Shown piece after piece: positions 61,907 to 64,000 of a stretch of 64,000 bases of DNA (its first letter is position 1; each line of letters opens with the position of its first letter). The notes beneath the pieces were generated by a model. The model worked only from the letters and a program-made list of their open reading frames with translations, had not been told where the DNA came from and did no database searches. Origin of the DNA: Spirillospora albida (GTDB lineage: Bacteria; Actinomycetota; Actinomycetes; Streptosporangiales; Streptosporangiaceae); the NCBI RefSeq assembly GCF_000718255.1, contig NZ_JOFJ01000005.1, positions 372,001 to 436,000 of the forward strand, given 5' to 3'. The translations under genes and the position numbers were made by a program.

Positions 61907-62143
61907 ATGCCGGTTTTGACCGATCAGCGGAGCGACACGCGCGAGGTCGTCACGCGGCGGCTCTCGGGCGAGTTCACGGCGGTCCCCTCGGCGACGGTGC
62001 ACCGTTGCGTGGCCGACGTCCTGGCGTGCGCGACCCACCTGGGGCTGGACGCCACGCCCGCGCTCGTCGAGCGGATGGCCCGCGAGCATCTCGTGGGGAT
62101 GGAGAAATCGAGGCCGCCGTCCGCGTACGTCCGCGAGGGCTGA
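61907..62143 (+). CDS. Three-helix-bundle dimerisation-domain protein
   Basis: About 78 residues. RREVV-like TREVVTRRLSGEFTAVPSATVHRCVADVLACA and THLGLDATPALVERMAREHLVGM (quoted as VHRCVADVLACA and PALVERMAREHLVGM) build three helices, as in the N-terminal domain of actinobacterial arsenate-reductase/phosphatase-like proteins; here the domain stands alone. ATG 61907 has GGAGG nine bases upstream; ATG 61898 is close behind the site and in frame. A role as a partner or orphaned regulatory part is possible. Confidence 0.75.
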   Translation: MPVLTDQRSDTREVVTRRLSGEFTAVPSATVHRCVADVLACATHLGLDATPALVERMAREHLVGMEKSRPPSAYVREG

Positions 62144-62206
62144 ACCGGACGCCCGGACCTGCCGTCTCCTGGACGGGGCACGCGCCGCATCTGAGAAGCT
62201 AGAGGC

Positions 62207-63823
62207 GTGAGCCCCCGCAGCCGTCACCGCTCCTCCGGGGAACCGGCCCGGGACGGAGCGCAGCGCCCCGACGACGTCTCCGCGGAGGTTTCCGCGATCT
62301 TCGACGGGATGCTGCGGCACGCCCGCGAGCTCCTCGCCGTGCGCAGCCCCCTCGACGCCGAACTGATCGTCAGCGAGATCCTCGGCTCCTGGTGGGGCCA
62401 CCGGGTCCCGGGCGGCGACGTCGAGGAGGTCATCGGCGAGGCCCTGGTCGGCTACGCGAGACGCGCCGGAACGCCCGCCGCGCTGGCGCTGCTCACGGGG
62501 ATCGCCCATCTGGGCACCCTGCGGCAGGCGTCCAGGGCGGAGCGGGCCGCCCTGGAGCTGATGGAGAACGGCGTGGCGCGACCCGGATGGGCCGACCGCG
62601 TGGGCATGGTCACCGCCGAGGAGTGCTTCGTCTCCCGGGACGTCTACGGCGACCAGGAGTCCCTCGTCTGCACCTATTCCTATGGCGGGGCGGATCGGCA
62701 CGCGCTCGTCGTCCTGGTCGACCGCAACAAGGCGGGCGCCGTGCCGGACGCGGCGACCGGTCGCCCGCCCGCGTGCGGGATGGTCCGCGACGCCTGGGTC
62801 TCCTCCCAGGTCGACAAGCTCATGGACCACTGCCGCCGGGAGGGGCGCGACAACCCGCTGATGCGGTTCGAGCAGGTCGACCCCCGTGACACCCGGGCGC
62901 TGCTGCGGAGCGCACTGGAGCTCACCGACGAGACCGGCGACCCGCCGGTGAACGAGAACTTCGGCTCCTACCACGCGTTCGTCCGCGCGCGCGTCGGGAT
63001 CCTGCCGCCGGGCGGGCGGCTCCCGCAGCCGCCGGTCTACGGGCGGGACCGGCGCGCCACGATCGCCGCGCGCTTCCTGGCGTCGGACGAGGCGGAGGAG
63101 CTGTCCGACCGGTCCGCCGCCAGCACGTGCGTCGACCGCATCATCGACTACGGATGCGCCCACGACTTCGGGCGGCCGCTCCGGGTCAGCCCCATCAAGT
63201 GCGAGATGTTCCTGCTCGACTGGCTGCCCCGCAAGGTACTGCTGTCCCCCGCCGAGCAGGAGGCGGTCCCCCACGTCCTCGCCGCCTGGGTGCGCTGGGC
63301 CGGGAAGCGGACCAGCCTCCCCGACGAAGGCGTCAGGGCCACCCTGGACGCCGTCTGGGACGCCACGGCCGAGTTCGCCGACGCCTACCGCGACCCGTCC
63401 TCCTTCGGCCTCGACCGCGCCCTCGTCGCCCGGCTCCTTCCGGACGGAGAGCTGGACGCGCTCCCCCGCCGGGCGTTCGCGCTGCCGTTCCTGTCCGGCA
63501 CCCACCGCGTGCCGGGGCGGGCCGAGTCCGTCGACCTCTCCGGGCTGGACCCGTCCGACCCCGCCGACCGCCGGGCGATGCTGGAGTTCGAGCACCCCGG
63601 CGCGGACGGGGAGCACCTGGACGCGCACGAGCGGCTCACGGCGCGGCTCTGGGACGGCGACCCGCCCGAGCTGTGGGAGACCGCGCAGGCGATGCTGGAC
63701 GCCGGGCACGAGCGCCACGACATCCTGCACCGCCTGATCAGCGTCCTCGACCACTGCGGCGACGGCGCGGAGGCCCTCCGCGAGGCCCTGCGTGCGCTGC
63801 GTCATGAACCTCCGCCCGGGTGA
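62207..63823 (+). CDS. Unknown 538-residue protein
   Basis: A soluble, mixed alpha/beta protein without a recognised catalytic motif. Readable blocks are DAELIVSEILGSWWGHRV, VVLVDRNKAGAVPDAATG, FLLDWLPRKVLL, FPLDRALVARLLP-like LDRALVARLLPDGELDAL, and a Ser/Asp segment near 450 (LSGLDPSDPADRRAMLEF). SSCM-like Cys/His pairs are few. It appears to be an actinobacterial-specific family of unknown role. Starts with GTG; no strong ribosome-binding site is visible. The gene is 64 bases behind the three-helix gene. Confidence 0.75.
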   Translation: MSPRSRHRSSGEPARDGAQRPDDVSAEVSAIFDGMLRHARELLAVRSPLDAELIVSEILGSWWGHRVPGGDVEEVIGEALVGYARRAGTPAALALLTGIAHLGTLRQASRAERAALELMENGVARPGWADRVGMVTAEECFVSRDVYGDQESLVCTYSYGGADRHALVVLVDRNKAGAVPDAATGRPPACGMVRDAWVSSQVDKLMDHCRREGRDNPLMRFEQVDPRDTRALLRSALELTDETGDPPVNENFGSYHAFVRARVGILPPGGRLPQPPVYGRDRRATIAARFLASDEAEELSDRSAASTCVDRIIDYGCAHDFGRPLRVSPIKCEMFLLDWLPRKVLLSPAEQEAVPHVLAAWVRWAGKRTSLPDEGVRATLDAVWDATAEFADAYRDPSSFGLDRALVARLLPDGELDALPRRAFALPFLSGTHRVPGRAESVDLSGLDPSDPADRRAMLEFEHPGADGEHLDAHERLTARLWDGDPPELWETAQAMLDAGHERHDILHRLISVLDHCGDGAEALREALRALRHEPPPG

Positions 63824-63920
63824 ACTCCCGGTTTGCGCGCGGCGACGGCGGCGGCAATCATCGGTCCCCGACGCGGTCTCGCGGGGGCCGGGGGCCGCGC
63901 CCCGGATGTAGGGAGTGATC

Positions 63921-64000
63921 GTGTTGGAGTGGTCCGAGTTCACGCGCCGGCTGGGACGTGAGCTGGCGGTTCTCGAACGGGACACCATCCTCATCGTGCG
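63921..64000 (+). CDS. TY-Chap/YbjN-like chaperone family protein (N-terminal fragment)
   Basis: Twenty-six codons are inside the window before the right edge. GTG 63921 (or GTG 63915) follows GGGAG. The text LEWSEFTRRLGRELAVLERD and then TILIV resembles actinobacterial proteins with a YbjN-like peptide-binding fold. The call rests on the short start and is weak. Confidence 0.4.
   Translation, partial: MLEWSEFTRRLGRELAVLERDTILIV

Overview
The window comes from a very GC-rich actinomycete chromosome. The codon use, the FasR-FabD-FabH-ACP-FabF cluster followed by a DUF3145 gene, the homodimeric AceE, a principal sigma factor with a long Ala/Lys/Pro-rich N-terminus, and the many GTG starts and leaderless promoters all fit. 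The gene mix resembles Thermomonosporaceae/Streptosporangiales (Actinomadura-like). That placement is an inference from gene content; there is no rRNA here to settle it. The window is mostly chromosomal housekeeping and conserved actinobacterial genes. No tRNA, rRNA, IS element, prophage or CRISPR array was seen.

Layout. 1-12.5 kb: a partial YjbQ-like gene, a DUF1918 gene, aceE with a strong terminator, a VOC protein with a WYL regulator, a PHP-domain protein, a secreted alpha/beta hydrolase, then fasR-fabD-fabH-acpP-fabF (type II fatty-acid initiation and elongation) and DUF3145. 12.7-17.5 kb: a tightly packed four-gene locus of intracellular subtilisin-like protease, ECF-type sigma factor, small unknown protein, and TPR-CHAT (caspase-like) protease. 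17.5-25.5 kb: sulfurtransferase, phosphodiesterase/DUF5998 pair, a proline-rich small protein, a GNAT-acyl-CoA ligase fusion, a PfkB kinase, and a LysR regulator divergent from a 46-residue protein, with perfect palindromes between them. 25.5-31 kb: a cluster of strong hairpins, a RecQ helicase with a C-terminal phosphoribosyltransferase-like end, a ThrE-type exporter, and a two-gene DUF6745 unit.

31-39.8 kb: a five-gene, overlapping operon matching the uncharacterised STM4011-STM4015 families (two radical SAM enzymes, a phosphatase-superfamily hydrolase, an ATP-grasp-like protein, an LRR-like protein). Upstream of it lies metNIQ (methionine import), which is preceded by a cysteine-rich short upstream ORF. 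39.9-52 kb: two NarL/DesR-type two-component systems, a lone ABC ATPase, lactate 2-monooxygenase, the topoisomerase IV genes parC and parE (separated by about 3 kb), and a ketosteroid-isomerase-like protein. 52-64 kb: an ABC-2 exporter, a DUF7455 zinc-ribbon protein under a Crp-like palindrome, yaaA, the principal sigma factor rpoD, a PAS-GAF-PP2C phosphatase, a HhH-GPD protein, a molybdopterin oxidoreductase with its cytochrome b partner, a three-helix-bundle protein, an unknown 538-residue protein, and the first codons of another gene.

The best candidates for little-described biology are the protease/sigma/TPR-CHAT locus, the STM4011-STM4015 operon, and the Cys-rich leader in front of metNIQ. 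I ran no homology search. Family names come from motif and architecture recognition, and start codons were chosen from Shine-Dalgarno spacing, overlaps or leaderless -10 elements, as stated per gene.
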